Below, piece by piece: positions 7,971 through 16,401 of a DNA stretch of 42,569 nt; within the stretch, counting starts at the first letter, position 1; every line of letters begins with the position of its first letter. Made by a program: the position numbers and the translations under genes. The notes under the pieces were generated by a model. That model saw only the letters and a program-made list of their open reading frames with translations, had not been told where the DNA came from and searched no databases. The DNA is from Pseudomonadota bacterium (GTDB lineage: Bacteria > Pseudomonadota > Gammaproteobacteria > Ga0077536): NCBI GenBank assembly GCA_027618655.1, contig JAQCEL010000008.1, positions 1 through 42,569 of the forward strand, written 5' to 3'.

Positions 7971-9623
7971 CTAATCGGCGGCCGCCAATGCAGCACGAAG
8001 TTTGTATTTTAAAATCTTGCCTCCGACCGTCGTCGGGAATTCGTCGACCACCACAATCCGCTTTGGTGTCTCGAATCCGGCCAAGCGTTCGCGTGCGAAA
8101 GCAATGATCGCAGCTTCGTCGATCGTAGCGCCTGCGGCTGGGATGACGCAGGCAGTCACCGCTTCGCCCCAGCGATCGTCCGGCATGCCAATGACGGCGG
8201 CGCGCATCACGGCCGGATGCTGTTGCAGTACTGCTTCGACCCGAATACTGGATACGTTCTCACCGCCGGATTTAACGATATCCTTGTATCGATCGACCAT
8301 GAGGCGGATTTCATCGTCGTGATAAACGAAACTGTCCCCAGTGTGGAACCAGTCGCCCTTTAAGGCTTCTTCTGTTGCGGGTAGGTCGCGGTAATAGCCT
8401 GAGAACATCGCCGGTGATCGATATACGGCTTCGCCAGCCACCCCTAATTGACCGCGCAGATCATTGCCATCTTCGTCAAACACGGTCGCAGCCATGATCG
8501 GGCTCGGCTTACCCACGTGATTGACGGCCGGCGCCTCGCGCATATACATGCCGACGTGTCGATCGATAAAGAAACGATGACAGGCAACCGCTTCCGTTTG
8601 GCCAATAATTTCATACACCTTGAGCTTATCAGTGCACAGGCGGCGAAACGCTGCCAACGATCCCGGTGCTAATGGTGCCCACCCAAAGTACATCACCGTG
8701 AGGTGCGTGAGGTCGTAAGCAAACGGCGTTTCGTGCACCGCATTGATCATACTTTCAACGAATTGAGGTGATCCGCCGAATAAACAAGTCGCTCGTTCTC
8801 GCGTGCAAGTTTCTGCCATTACATGGCCTTCGGGTTTGCGCGCCATGATCGCGGTGCCGCCGCAGATGAGTGGACCAAAAATGCAAATGTGATCGCCGAT
8901 GTGGAATACCATGGGGGTGAACGACGCTAAGCGAATTTCACTTTCGTGATCGAGTCCGCGCGTCATCGACAGCATATGGCTATAGGCCGTCATGTACGTA
9001 TAGGTATGCGAAATCATCACGGCCTTCGGTCGCGCGGTGGTGCCTGAGGTAAATAAAATTTCCCAAATATCATCGCCATGGATACGTACGTCGGGTTCTA
9101 CTTCGCTTTGCCCCTCGATAAATTGTTCAAACGTGGGCACCGCACCGGTTTCATCTCCGCCAATCGAGACGATGGGTTCAATTCCTAGCGGTGCTAGATC
9201 CTTGGACAATTTATTCCATAGCCCTTCATCGACGACGGCCAGCTTCGCGCCAACGTGCAACAAGGCATCGCCGATCACATCAGGCGCCATCATGACGTTG
9301 ATCGGTGCCGCGACGAGCCCGGCTTTTGCGATACCGATCTTCGTTAGCCAAGCTTCGTTCGAGTTGTCACACAGCATTGCGATTCGCGTCGAGCGCGGTA
9401 ATCCCAACGTTAACAAGCTGTTGGCAACTCGATTAATCAGCGAGTTCGCTTGCGCATAAGTCACTCTGGCGTATTGCGGGTTTACCGTGGCATCCGGGGT
9501 CGTAATTAAGGCGACCTTATCTGGTTCGTTCCACGTCATTCGCTCAATAATGTCGGCCACCGAAACTCGATTCCACCGGTCGTCGTTGCGGCGCTCACTG
9601 AAATTCTCGACGTCGATTGTCAT
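7971..9623 (-). CDS. AMP-forming acyl-CoA ligase
   Basis: Adenylate-forming enzyme (ANL superfamily) of 550 aa that activates a carboxylic acid to its CoA thioester through an acyl-AMP. The P-loop-like motif FTSGTTARPK spans 191-200. The core motif GWFAP-like segment appears as YFGWAPLAPG. The hinge and C-terminal domain show GDWFHTGDSF, VDRYKDIVKSGGENVSS and the catalytic lysine in GGKILKYKLR near the end. Long-chain, bile-acid-type and aromatic acid ligases share this pattern, so the substrate is open. It is followed on the minus strand by nothing intact and preceded by the HAD gene (27-nt gap), suggesting the operon acyltransferase, HAD hydrolase, ligase. Confidence 0.9.
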   Translation of the reverse strand: MTIDVENFSERRNDDRWNRVSVADIIERMTWNEPDKVALITTPDATVNPQYARVTYAQANSLINRVANSLLTLGLPRSTRIAMLCDNSNEAWLTKIGIAKAGLVAAPINVMMAPDVIGDALLHVGAKLAVVDEGLWNKLSKDLAPLGIEPIVSIGGDETGAVPTFEQFIEGQSEVEPDVRIHGDDIWEILFTSGTTARPKAVMISHTYTYMTAYSHMLSMTRGLDHESEIRLASFTPMVFHIGDHICIFGPLICGGTAIMARKPEGHVMAETCTRERATCLFGGSPQFVESMINAVHETPFAYDLTHLTVMYFGWAPLAPGSLAAFRRLCTDKLKVYEIIGQTEAVACHRFFIDRHVGMYMREAPAVNHVGKPSPIMAATVFDEDGNDLRGQLGVAGEAVYRSPAMFSGYYRDLPATEEALKGDWFHTGDSFVYHDDEIRLMVDRYKDIVKSGGENVSSIRVEAVLQQHPAVMRAAVIGMPDDRWGEAVTACVIPAAGATIDEAAIIAFARERLAGFETPKRIVVVDEFPTTVGGKILKYKLRAALAAAD

Positions 9624-9650
9624 GCGTAACTCCCTCGCAAATCTATGGCG

Positions 9651-10370
9651 CTAAACGAGATCAATTAGTTCTGCTAATGCCTGGATCGTGTGATCAGGAT
9701 CGACGGCCTTTTTGCCGGTTTGCAGCGGCGGCTCTAGACCGTGTTCTGTAATCAGTACGGTGCGCATACCCGCATTATTCGCGCCGACGATGTCATGCTC
9801 GGGCGAATCGCCGACAAACAATACCTGGTTGGCCTCGAGCCCCGACTTTTCCAAGGCCACGTCGAAGAATCTCCGATCCGGCTTACACGACTGTGCGGCT
9901 TCCGAACTCGTCCAATGATCGAGATAACGATCGAGTTGTTCACGCGCTACCAGTGGTTCGAGCATATCATCGTCAATATTCGATACGATTGACAAATACA
10001 GCCCTTGGGCCTTTAGCGCGGCTAAAGTTTCGATACAATCGGGTTTAATTTCGAGGCAGGCAAATAATGCCGCTTGCTGGATCTCGTGATAGCGCTGATG
10101 CACATCAGGATCATAATCTGCTTCCAATATTTCGTAGAAGCGCAGATACATTTCGTGAAACATGTCGTGATGTCGGTAGTATGATTTTTCCGCGTAACGA
10201 TGGCTCACTTCTTTGGTCGCGACCTTATAGGCTTTTTTGATAGCATCCGTGTCTGCTACTACGCCCATTTCCCGCACGCTTTCAATGAGTATTGGGATGT
10301 TCGTTCGCGCGACATTGCGGTAACTAAACAAGGTCCCGCCTAGGTCAAAAAATAGTCCGGCTATTGCCAT
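9651..10370 (-). CDS. HAD-superfamily hydrolase
   Basis: Haloacid-dehalogenase-type phosphatase of 239 aa with an alpha-helical cap. Motif I is FFDLGGTLF with nucleophile Asp9; the usual second Asp is Gly, as in a known subset of HAD proteins. Motif II is the Ser of SIVSNIDDD, motif III a Lys in SCKPDRRFF, and motif IV VGDSPEHDIVGANNAGM with the metal-binding acidic pair. Likely a small-molecule phosphatase or dehalogenase-like enzyme. It sits between the ligase and the PlsB-like acyltransferase gene (42-nt gap), so a role near acyl-lipid metabolism is possible but unproven. Confidence 0.87.
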   Translation of the reverse strand: MAIAGLFFDLGGTLFSYRNVARTNIPILIESVREMGVVADTDAIKKAYKVATKEVSHRYAEKSYYRHHDMFHEMYLRFYEILEADYDPDVHQRYHEIQQAALFACLEIKPDCIETLAALKAQGLYLSIVSNIDDDMLEPLVAREQLDRYLDHWTSSEAAQSCKPDRRFFDVALEKSGLEANQVLFVGDSPEHDIVGANNAGMRTVLITEHGLEPPLQTGKKAVDPDHTIQALAELIDLV

Positions 10371-10412
10371 CGCACGCAGTTCCTCGTTGGCCGAGCGAGT
10401 GCGCTTGGGCCA

Positions 10413-11549
10413 TCAATCATTTTGATTATCGAACAAGTGTCGAATTGAGGACGCATAATATTCGATCAGCGCGTTTTCGTCAGGATTAGCCCAGTAGCGT
10501 CCGTCTTGCTCAACGAGAAGATGTCTGATGGCCATCATTTCTATTGCCGTGTCGAGTGCAAAACTATTTGCTGCGTCGAAGATGAGGTGCCTTGCGCCGT
10601 CAATCGCCAGCGTATCCAGGCGCTGTTGTACTTGCGCTTTCAGCTCGAGTTCGGTGAAGTCCTTCTCAGACCTAAGCACGACGGTTGCGATCAGTGGTAC
10701 AGCCAACGCTGGTACGAGCTGGCCAACGGCCAGCATGAGATGTTCGGCAAGCTCCGTCACTTTTTCAAATCGGCCATCAGTATCGTATTGACGGAAATCA
10801 ATGTGCTCATCTTCGCAGTACCGACGCAACGAAATCGGACTACCAAATTGGACGGCGGCATAACCGAACCGATTCCAGCGGTGGCGAATTTTCAAGCGCA
10901 CGATATTGAAAACAAATCCGCTGGTATTGCGCAGCGCGTTCCATTTCCCGGGCTTTTGCACCTCGCTCGAACGCTCAATAAGCAAGGTACGATCTTCGAG
11001 TACGCGATCGTAATTGATACCGACCGGTACAAAAACGACATCGCGCTCGCCCTGCGGATCAAAAGACCTAACCATATAATCAACCAAGCCAAGTTTCGGC
11101 CGACGTAGCCGGCCGTCCGGGCTTAATCCGCCTTCCGGAAAAACAGCTTGGATAATTCCGCCTTCGATCGCCATTTGCACATAGCGAGCGAGGACTTTTC
11201 GATATAAATCGTCACCGGATCCGCGGCGCACGAAGTAGGCACCCATCGATCGGATCAGTTGTTGAACTGGCCAAACGCGCGCCCATTCGCCGACGGCGTA
11301 ACTAAGGGCCGCGTGGTGAACGACCATGTAGGTGGCGAGCAAGTAATCGATGTTGCTGCGGTGGTTGAGCACGAACACCAGACTCGCCCGTGGATCGATA
11401 TCGAGAAATCCTTGTTTGTCCGCGTAGACCACGCGGATCCAATACAGCATCCGCACCAAACGGCGCGCCACCCAATTGCCAATCCCGAAGTACATGTACG
11501 CGTTGAATGAAGGACAAATTTCCTTCGCATAGTGTTGCACGCGAATCAT
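10413..11549 (-). CDS. PlsB-like glycerol-3-phosphate acyltransferase, catalytic part
   Basis: The acyltransferase domain (378 aa from the first ATG after the stop) of a PlsB-like protein. It transfers an acyl group to a glycerol-phosphate-type acceptor at the inner membrane. The catalytic HxxxxD motif is NHRSNID (62-68) and the phosphate-binding motif is FPEGG (137-141) followed by LSPDGRLRRPKLG. Residues before this ATG in the same frame (AHDNGVPTDVA) look like normal family sequence and join directly to the N-terminal ORF at 11583-11831 across a single TGA at 11583-11585. The intact protein would be about 472 residues. No good ribosome site precedes the ATG at 11549, so this half is not clearly an independent gene. 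The gene is either broken by nonsense mutation or read through. Confidence 0.8.
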   Translation of the reverse strand: MIRVQHYAKEICPSFNAYMYFGIGNWVARRLVRMLYWIRVVYADKQGFLDIDPRASLVFVLNHRSNIDYLLATYMVVHHAALSYAVGEWARVWPVQQLIRSMGAYFVRRGSGDDLYRKVLARYVQMAIEGGIIQAVFPEGGLSPDGRLRRPKLGLVDYMVRSFDPQGERDVVFVPVGINYDRVLEDRTLLIERSSEVQKPGKWNALRNTSGFVFNIVRLKIRHRWNRFGYAAVQFGSPISLRRYCEDEHIDFRQYDTDGRFEKVTELAEHLMLAVGQLVPALAVPLIATVVLRSEKDFTELELKAQVQQRLDTLAIDGARHLIFDAANSFALDTAIEMMAIRHLLVEQDGRYWANPDENALIEYYASSIRHLFDNQND

Positions 11550-11582
11550 TGCGACATCGGTTGGAACACCGTTGTCGTGTGC

Positions 11583-11831
11583 TCATCGCTGTGCGGTTTC
11601 GAGTACCTCTGGATCGTAGATAAGCCGATCGATTAACACTTGGCGTCGGTTGAGTTTGAATGGTCGCACTTGAATCCGGAGGCGTCGGTTCATTTCGCCG
11701 ATCGCTTGATTTACCTTACGTCGAAAAACCCAACGAACGCTCGGCACGAGGATCCTTTCGAGCGCCAACCACGCACTAGCGATGAGTAGCGCGACGAGCA
11801 ACCAGATGAGAATTGAGACAGTGTCTGTCAC
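11583..11831 (-). CDS. PlsB-like acyltransferase, N-terminal part ending at in-frame UGA
   Basis: N-terminal 82 residues of the same PlsB-like protein. I chose the GTG at 11831 (AAGGCGAG just upstream), giving TDTVSILIWLLVALLIASAW, a single membrane-anchoring helix. The family stretch RIQVRPFKLNRRQVLIDRL and IYDPEVLETAQR follow. Codon 83 is TGA and the frame then continues without shift into the catalytic part. A hairpin follows the UGA (11552-11577 on the plus strand). Homologues, as I remember them, have a variable aromatic or His residue here, not Cys, so a nonsense mutation is the simplest reading. Confidence 0.7.
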   Translation of the reverse strand: MTDTVSILIWLLVALLIASAWLALERILVPSVRWVFRRKVNQAIGEMNRRLRIQVRPFKLNRRQVLIDRLIYDPEVLETAQR

Positions 11832-11912
11832 GTAGTGCTCGCCTTGATTATCGAAAGATGAGCAATGATACACTCCTCCTCGGCGCAATACGGGGCACTC
11901 AGATGGACAACA

Positions 11913-12068
11913 ATGAGCGAGATAGAATGGGAACCGTGTTTAATAACGCAGCGTCCGGCACCAGAACTCGAGCGACGATTCCAGCAAGAAACTGGCCGAC
12001 CAGGGTATTTGATGCGGTTGGTAATCAGAGGAACGAAAGATGAACACATCATTAGACTGCACCGTTAG
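11913..12068 (+). CDS. Possible small or truncated ORF (51 aa)
   Basis: Short frame starting MSEIEWEPCLITQRPAPELE, overlapping the first 29 nt of the serine-hydrolase gene in another frame. The composition looks protein-like and recalls N-termini of some carboxymuconolactone-decarboxylase-type proteins, but no domain can be confirmed and the ribosome site is weak. It could be a leader ORF, a truncated gene remnant, or chance. Confidence 0.2.
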   Translation: MSEIEWEPCLITQRPAPELERRFQQETGRPGYLMRLVIRGTKDEHIIRLHR

Positions 12069-13302
12069 CGCCGGTGAATTGCGTGGCACTGTCGATCCGC
12101 GTTTTTCAAGGGTTGCAGACGAATTCGAACGAAATTTTCGCGAGCGTAATGAACTTGGCGCATCCGTATGCGTGATGCTGAACGGCGCTCCGGTGGTGGA
12201 CTTGTGGGGCGGAACGGCGCGCGTCGATTCTGCAGCGCCCTGGAATTCCGATACTTTATCCGTTGTGTGGTCGTCGACCAAAGGTGCGGTATCAATGTGT
12301 GCCCATATACTCGCCACGCGCGGTGATCTGGATATCGATGCGTTGGTGACAGACTATTGGCCAGAGTACGGCCAAAACGGTAAGGCGACGACGACCGTAA
12401 AAATGTTGTTAAGCCACCAATCCGGGGTCTGCGCGATCAGCGAACGCTTACCCGCGAATGCCTATGCGGATTGGGACTTAATGATTAAGGCCATTGAGAA
12501 ACAAGCGCCTTTTTTCGAGCCCGGATCCGCGCATGGTTATCAGGCATTAACTTATGGTTGGTTGGTCGGCGAAGTTATCCGCCGGGTGAGCGGCCAATCG
12601 CTTGGTGAGTTCTTTCGCCAAGCGATTGGTGATCCCTTGGATCTCGATTTCTGGATAGGTCTGCCAGACACGCATGAGTCGCGCACCGCGCGCATGATCA
12701 TGCCGGAGATGAATCTCGACGATCCGTCGCCGTTTCTCTACGCAATGCGCGACCCCAAGAGCGTTCAAGCGCTAGCGATGGGAAATAGTGGCGGCTATAT
12801 GGATCTGAACAAAGACGGTGTTCGCGGGTTCGATACGCGGCTCGCCCATGCCGCTGAAATTGGCGGTGCTGGCGGACTTGCTAACGGTCGAGGATTGGCT
12901 GGCTTGTATGCGCCGCTCGCCTGCGGCGGCCGGTTAAACGACATCGAATACGTGTCGCCAGATATCCTAGCGCGGATGGCTGCGGTTGCGTCCGCCAGCT
13001 CGCGCGACGTGACCTTGCTCGCGCCAATGCGATTTTCCTTAGGGTTCTTTAAGGCGATGGACAACCGACGTTCCGTACCTGGTACACAGGACTCGATGTT
13101 TATACCAGAGGCGGCTTTCGGTCATCCAGGCTACGGCGGTAGCATTGGCTTTGCGGATCCCGAGTCCGGCATTTCATTCGGATACACCATGAATCGAATG
13201 GGCCAAGGCATGTTGTTGAACGAGCGCGGCCAAAGCCTGATCGACGCAGTCTATCGGTCGCTCGGCTACCGATCGCGGGAGTCAGGTAACTGGCTGAAAT
13301 AA
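12040..13302 (+). CDS. Serine hydrolase of the beta-lactamase/EstB family
   Basis: A 420-aa class C beta-lactamase-like hydrolase (EstB, CubicO group), typically an esterase or peptidase rather than an antibiotic-resistance enzyme. The nucleophile motif is SSTK (Ser78, Lys81). The second motif is in the HGYQALTYGWL segment, where Tyr serves as base in this family. A C-terminal glycine-rich GHPGYGGSIGFADP stands where beta-lactamases have KTG. No signal peptide is seen, suggesting a cytoplasmic enzyme. GAGGAACG lies just before the ATG and supports this start. It is divergent from the PlsB-like gene and followed by the MATE gene. Confidence 0.9.
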   Translation: MNTSLDCTVSAGELRGTVDPRFSRVADEFERNFRERNELGASVCVMLNGAPVVDLWGGTARVDSAAPWNSDTLSVVWSSTKGAVSMCAHILATRGDLDIDALVTDYWPEYGQNGKATTTVKMLLSHQSGVCAISERLPANAYADWDLMIKAIEKQAPFFEPGSAHGYQALTYGWLVGEVIRRVSGQSLGEFFRQAIGDPLDLDFWIGLPDTHESRTARMIMPEMNLDDPSPFLYAMRDPKSVQALAMGNSGGYMDLNKDGVRGFDTRLAHAAEIGGAGGLANGRGLAGLYAPLACGGRLNDIEYVSPDILARMAAVASASSRDVTLLAPMRFSLGFFKAMDNRRSVPGTQDSMFIPEAAFGHPGYGGSIGFADPESGISFGYTMNRMGQGMLLNERGQSLIDAVYRSLGYRSRESGNWLK

Positions 13303-13434
13303 GTCATGAAATGTCCAGCAACTAGTAAGGCGCGAACCGGCATGTGTCTTCCACAGCTGCCAAGGCATGCATTTAGCGCTCAAGTGCGTAGACGGCTTCC
13401 GTGGCGACGAAAATAATGCGACCCTCTGCGCCCC

Positions 13435-14763
13435 ATGTGGAGCCATAACCCCAGACGCGCGCGAATCCTTAGCTTATCCTTACCGATTATCGGCGGCATG
13501 ATGTCGCAAAATCTCCTGAATTTGGTCGACACGGCCATGGTCGGACATCTCGGCGACGTGGCGCTCGCTGCCGTTGGGCTTGGCGGGTTCGTTAGTTTTA
13601 TGTCGATGGCAATCGTGCTTGGCATTGCGGTTGGCGTGCAAGCAACCGCGGCGCGACGCAAAGGGGAAGGGCGCTACGCAGAAATGGCCGTCGCTTTAAA
13701 CGCCGGCTTGTTGGTCGTGTTTTGCGTTGGTCCGGTATTGTCCGCCATTCTTTATCAGCTAGTGCCCAACTTCTATCCCTATTTGAGTTCTGACCCGGAA
13801 GTCATTGCAGCGGGAATTCCGTATTTGCAGTTCCGCATCCTGGCGATCATTTTTGTCGCGAGTAACTTTGCTTTCCGTGGCTACTGGAATGCAGTCGATC
13901 AATCGCGGCTTTACATGTTCACCTTGTTGATCATGCATGCGTGCAATATTTCGTTGAATTATTTGCTCATATTCGGCAAGTTTGGATTTCCCGAATTAGG
14001 GACGACGGGAGCAGGGATCGGTACGGCAGTTTCGACTGCCATTGGCACTACGACTTATATCTTTCTGGGATTTAGACACGCTCGCGGCGAAGGTTTTTTC
14101 CAAAAAAGACCGTCGCGAAAAGACTTCGGTCAAATCATTCGATTGTCGTTGCCGAGTGGCATTCAGCAGTTCTTTTTCTCCGCTGGCATGACCGCGATGT
14201 ATTTAATCATCGGGCGGATCGGAACCTCAGAACTCGCGGCCGCGAACGTGTTATTAAATATCACGCTGGTTGCGATGCTGCCGGGCATGGCGTTCGGTCT
14301 CTCTTCTGCGACCCTAGTCGGACAGGCCTTAGGACGAGGCGATTCGGCTGACGCGAAGCAGTGGGCTTGGGACGTGATGAAGGTCGCTTTGGTATTACTC
14401 GGCGTAATGGGCATCCCAATGTTTCTCGCCCCTGATCTGATCCTAGGAATATTTCTCCATGATCCGACGACGTTGGATCTCGCCCGCGCACCGATGCAAC
14501 TGATCGGCGCAACCATGGCGGTCGAGGCGACAGGTATTGTAATGATGCATTCGCTACTCGGCGCAGGGGACGTGCACCGGGTGATGCGGATCTCAATCTC
14601 CTATCAATGGTTATTTTTTTTACCCGTGGCCTATCTTGTTGGTCCCATCATGGGTTACGGATTGATGGGCGTTTGGACCTTGAATATTATCTATCGCACT
14701 TTGCTCGCTGGAACATTCGCGCTCTTATGGCGTCGCGGAAAATGGGCTTCGATCAAGATTTAG
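13435..14763 (+). CDS. MATE-family efflux transporter
   Basis: Integral inner-membrane protein of 442 aa with about 12 hydrophobic segments in two halves, the typical MATE size. The N-terminal signature PIIGGMMSQNLLNLVDTAMVGHLGD is characteristic, and GLSSATLVGQALGRGD marks the second half. It should export a cationic or otherwise toxic compound in exchange for Na+ or H+. The start at 13435 has no strong ribosome site, so a slightly different start is possible. The flanking 13303-13434 holds nothing recognisable. Confidence 0.9.
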   Translation: MWSHNPRRARILSLSLPIIGGMMSQNLLNLVDTAMVGHLGDVALAAVGLGGFVSFMSMAIVLGIAVGVQATAARRKGEGRYAEMAVALNAGLLVVFCVGPVLSAILYQLVPNFYPYLSSDPEVIAAGIPYLQFRILAIIFVASNFAFRGYWNAVDQSRLYMFTLLIMHACNISLNYLLIFGKFGFPELGTTGAGIGTAVSTAIGTTTYIFLGFRHARGEGFFQKRPSRKDFGQIIRLSLPSGIQQFFFSAGMTAMYLIIGRIGTSELAAANVLLNITLVAMLPGMAFGLSSATLVGQALGRGDSADAKQWAWDVMKVALVLLGVMGIPMFLAPDLILGIFLHDPTTLDLARAPMQLIGATMAVEATGIVMMHSLLGAGDVHRVMRISISYQWLFFLPVAYLVGPIMGYGLMGVWTLNIIYRTLLAGTFALLWRRGKWASIKI

Positions 14764-14770
14764 TGTCGAT

Positions 14771-14784
14771 CAAACGCGCGTTTG
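14771..14784. other. 14-bp perfect palindrome after the MATE gene
   Basis: CAAACGCGCGTTTG is a perfect palindrome 7 nt after the MATE stop codon. With a one-base bulge the stem extends to GAT/ATC on both sides. It could be the MATE terminator stem, although no T-run follows, or an operator for the downstream DUF1330 gene. Confidence 0.4.
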
Positions 14785-14912
14785 GATCGAAAGCGCACGA
14801 CGCCTAACGACATAAATCGCACTGTTGCGTGATGCGATCGCAACGCTAGCACCAGCGACCAATATTGTATCGTTCGTGCCTCCCTTCGAACGATCGTGCA
14901 AAAGGAAAAAAC

Positions 14913-15395
14913 ATGGATCTCAATCCGCTAGCGAATCTCGGTGAGGTACAACCAGAGAACCTGGGTGCTCGACCGGTTGTCGTACTCAATTTATTGAAAT
15001 TTAAGTCCCCCGAGTCAATTTCAACATACCTTACCTACGTTAAAGGGGTGCTCGAGCAATGCTCGGATAGTGGCGCCGAACTGATCTACGCCGGCAAGCT
15101 ATAGGAAAAAATCCAAGGAAATATCGGTGATTGGGATGTCGCTATATTAGGTCGCTATCCAAGCCGCCGACATTGCTATGCGATGTTTCGTTCAGCACAA
15201 TACCAGGCGCTCAGTCCGCTTCACGAAGCAGCGCTCGATAACGCAATATTTTGGCCATCCGAACTGATTCTCCCGTACAAAACTCAAACGGTAGAGTTCG
15301 AAGGTGGGGAATGGTTGGGGTTGCTTGCGGCGCTATGCGTATTCGAATTGCTGGGCGCCGACTCAGCAAAGTTCTTTGCAATGTCGTTGGAATAG
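14913..15395 (+). pseudogene. DUF1330 protein gene interrupted by amber codon
   Basis: The start at ATG 14913 follows AAAGGAAA. The N-terminal part shows the DUF1330 fold sequence (GARPVVVLNLLKFKSPESI, then LEQCSDSGAELIYAGKL), after which a TAG at 15102-15104 stops translation. The same frame continues with the expected second half, IGDWDVAILGRYPSRRHCYAMF and YQALSPLHEAALDNAIFWPS, followed by an atypical 40-residue tail. The full frame would encode 160 residues, longer than the family's usual 95-130. One point mutation to TAG explains the break. DUF1330 proteins are small ferredoxin-like alpha/beta-barrel-type proteins of unknown function. Confidence 0.8.
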
Positions 15396-15429
15396 CTGAG
15401 ATAGTCGTCAAAAAGCTAGGTCTAAATTT

Positions 15430-15816
15430 ATGACTGATTACGAGCTCGCAGATATTTTCGTCACACACGCGCAAGTGTTACTGACTTACTTCATGGGGTT
15501 TATCTCGGCGACCTCGGCCTTGCTTGTTGTTGCGCACGTTACCGGCTCGACATTACCGGCCGCACTGGTCAGAGTTGTCATTGCGATCTACACGATCACG
15601 TCGGTTTTTTTGATCGCATCGTTTCAACGCTTGAGCGCCGTCGTTCTGGGCATACGGGGCCAAATGGGGGAGTCACTTAACTGGCATGCCGTTGTTCACG
15701 AGGACCCGCGGATTTTAGAATTATTAACGTCCATCGGTGTTTTCGCCATGGTCGTCATTTACGTCAGCGGTATTTGGTATTTACTCAGGGTGCGCAGACT
15801 GATGGGTACGGAGTAG
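15430..15816 (+). CDS. Small integral membrane protein, hypothetical
   Basis: I do not recognise the family. The 128-aa product has three clear membrane segments: around LTYFMGFISATSALLVVAHV, LVRVVIAIYTITSVFLIASF and LLTSIGVFAMVVIYVSGIWYLL. It ends in a short basic tail (RVRRLMGTE), suggesting a cytoplasmic C-terminus. It is in line with the broken DUF1330 gene 34 nt upstream. The role is unknown. Confidence 0.7.
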   Translation: MTDYELADIFVTHAQVLLTYFMGFISATSALLVVAHVTGSTLPAALVRVVIAIYTITSVFLIASFQRLSAVVLGIRGQMGESLNWHAVVHEDPRILELLTSIGVFAMVVIYVSGIWYLLRVRRLMGTE

Positions 15817-15923
15817 GCGAACAGTATGGAGCGGGACGAAGACGTAATTAACAATGGTCCTAATCGAATAAGTCTGACATTCCCAAGCGAAGCAAAGCCG
15901 AGTTCGATGGCGGAGGTCTCGAA

Positions 15924-16352
15924 ATGTCGAAGAATATTTATAGCGGCGCGTGCCAATGCGGTAGTCTGAAATTCCATTTTTCGACTGCGTTGGCGCCAGC
16001 GGATTGGCGAGTCCGTCGCTGCACGTGCTCTTTTTGTCGGCAACATCCCAAGCATATCCACGTGTCCGATCCTGAAGGTTCGGTACGCTACGAATTTCTA
16101 CACAAAGAACGAGTTTCTCGATTTAGGTTTGGGACGAAAACCGCGGATTTCATCACCTGTAATCATTGCGGCTCCTATATCGGCGCGGTGATGCTCCATG
16201 AGAATGGAAACTTCGCCGTGCTGAACGTTGAGCATTTGTCAGCGGATCTGCGCTTACCAACACCACCGGAGGTTTCTTTCGATGGAGAAGATCTCGAGCA
16301 GCGACTCGCGCGCAGGAACAGCGGATGGACGCCAGTAGAAGGGGAGGTCTAG
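15924..16352 (+). CDS. GFA-family zinc-binding protein
   Basis: A 142-aa protein of the GFA (glutathione-dependent formaldehyde-activating enzyme-like) family. The zinc ligands are visible: Cys10 and Cys12 (ACQCGSLKF), Cys33, Cys35 and Cys38 (CTCSFC), and Cys79 and Cys82 (CNHCG). Despite the family name, most members have no proven formaldehyde activity, so only a zinc-binding, possibly glutathione-linked role can be given. It is convergent with the Rieske dioxygenase genes. Confidence 0.88.
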   Translation: MSKNIYSGACQCGSLKFHFSTALAPADWRVRRCTCSFCRQHPKHIHVSDPEGSVRYEFLHKERVSRFRFGTKTADFITCNHCGSYIGAVMLHENGNFAVLNVEHLSADLRLPTPPEVSFDGEDLEQRLARRNSGWTPVEGEV

Positions 16353-16401
16353 TTTCTCGTTCCGTTAACCCGCAGCTGTGCCGTTCAAACACGTTTTCAA
16401 A

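Noticed and set aside
14838-14847. TGCGATCGCA 10-bp palindrome
   Set aside because: A single short palindrome expected by chance in this base composition; no partner copies noted.
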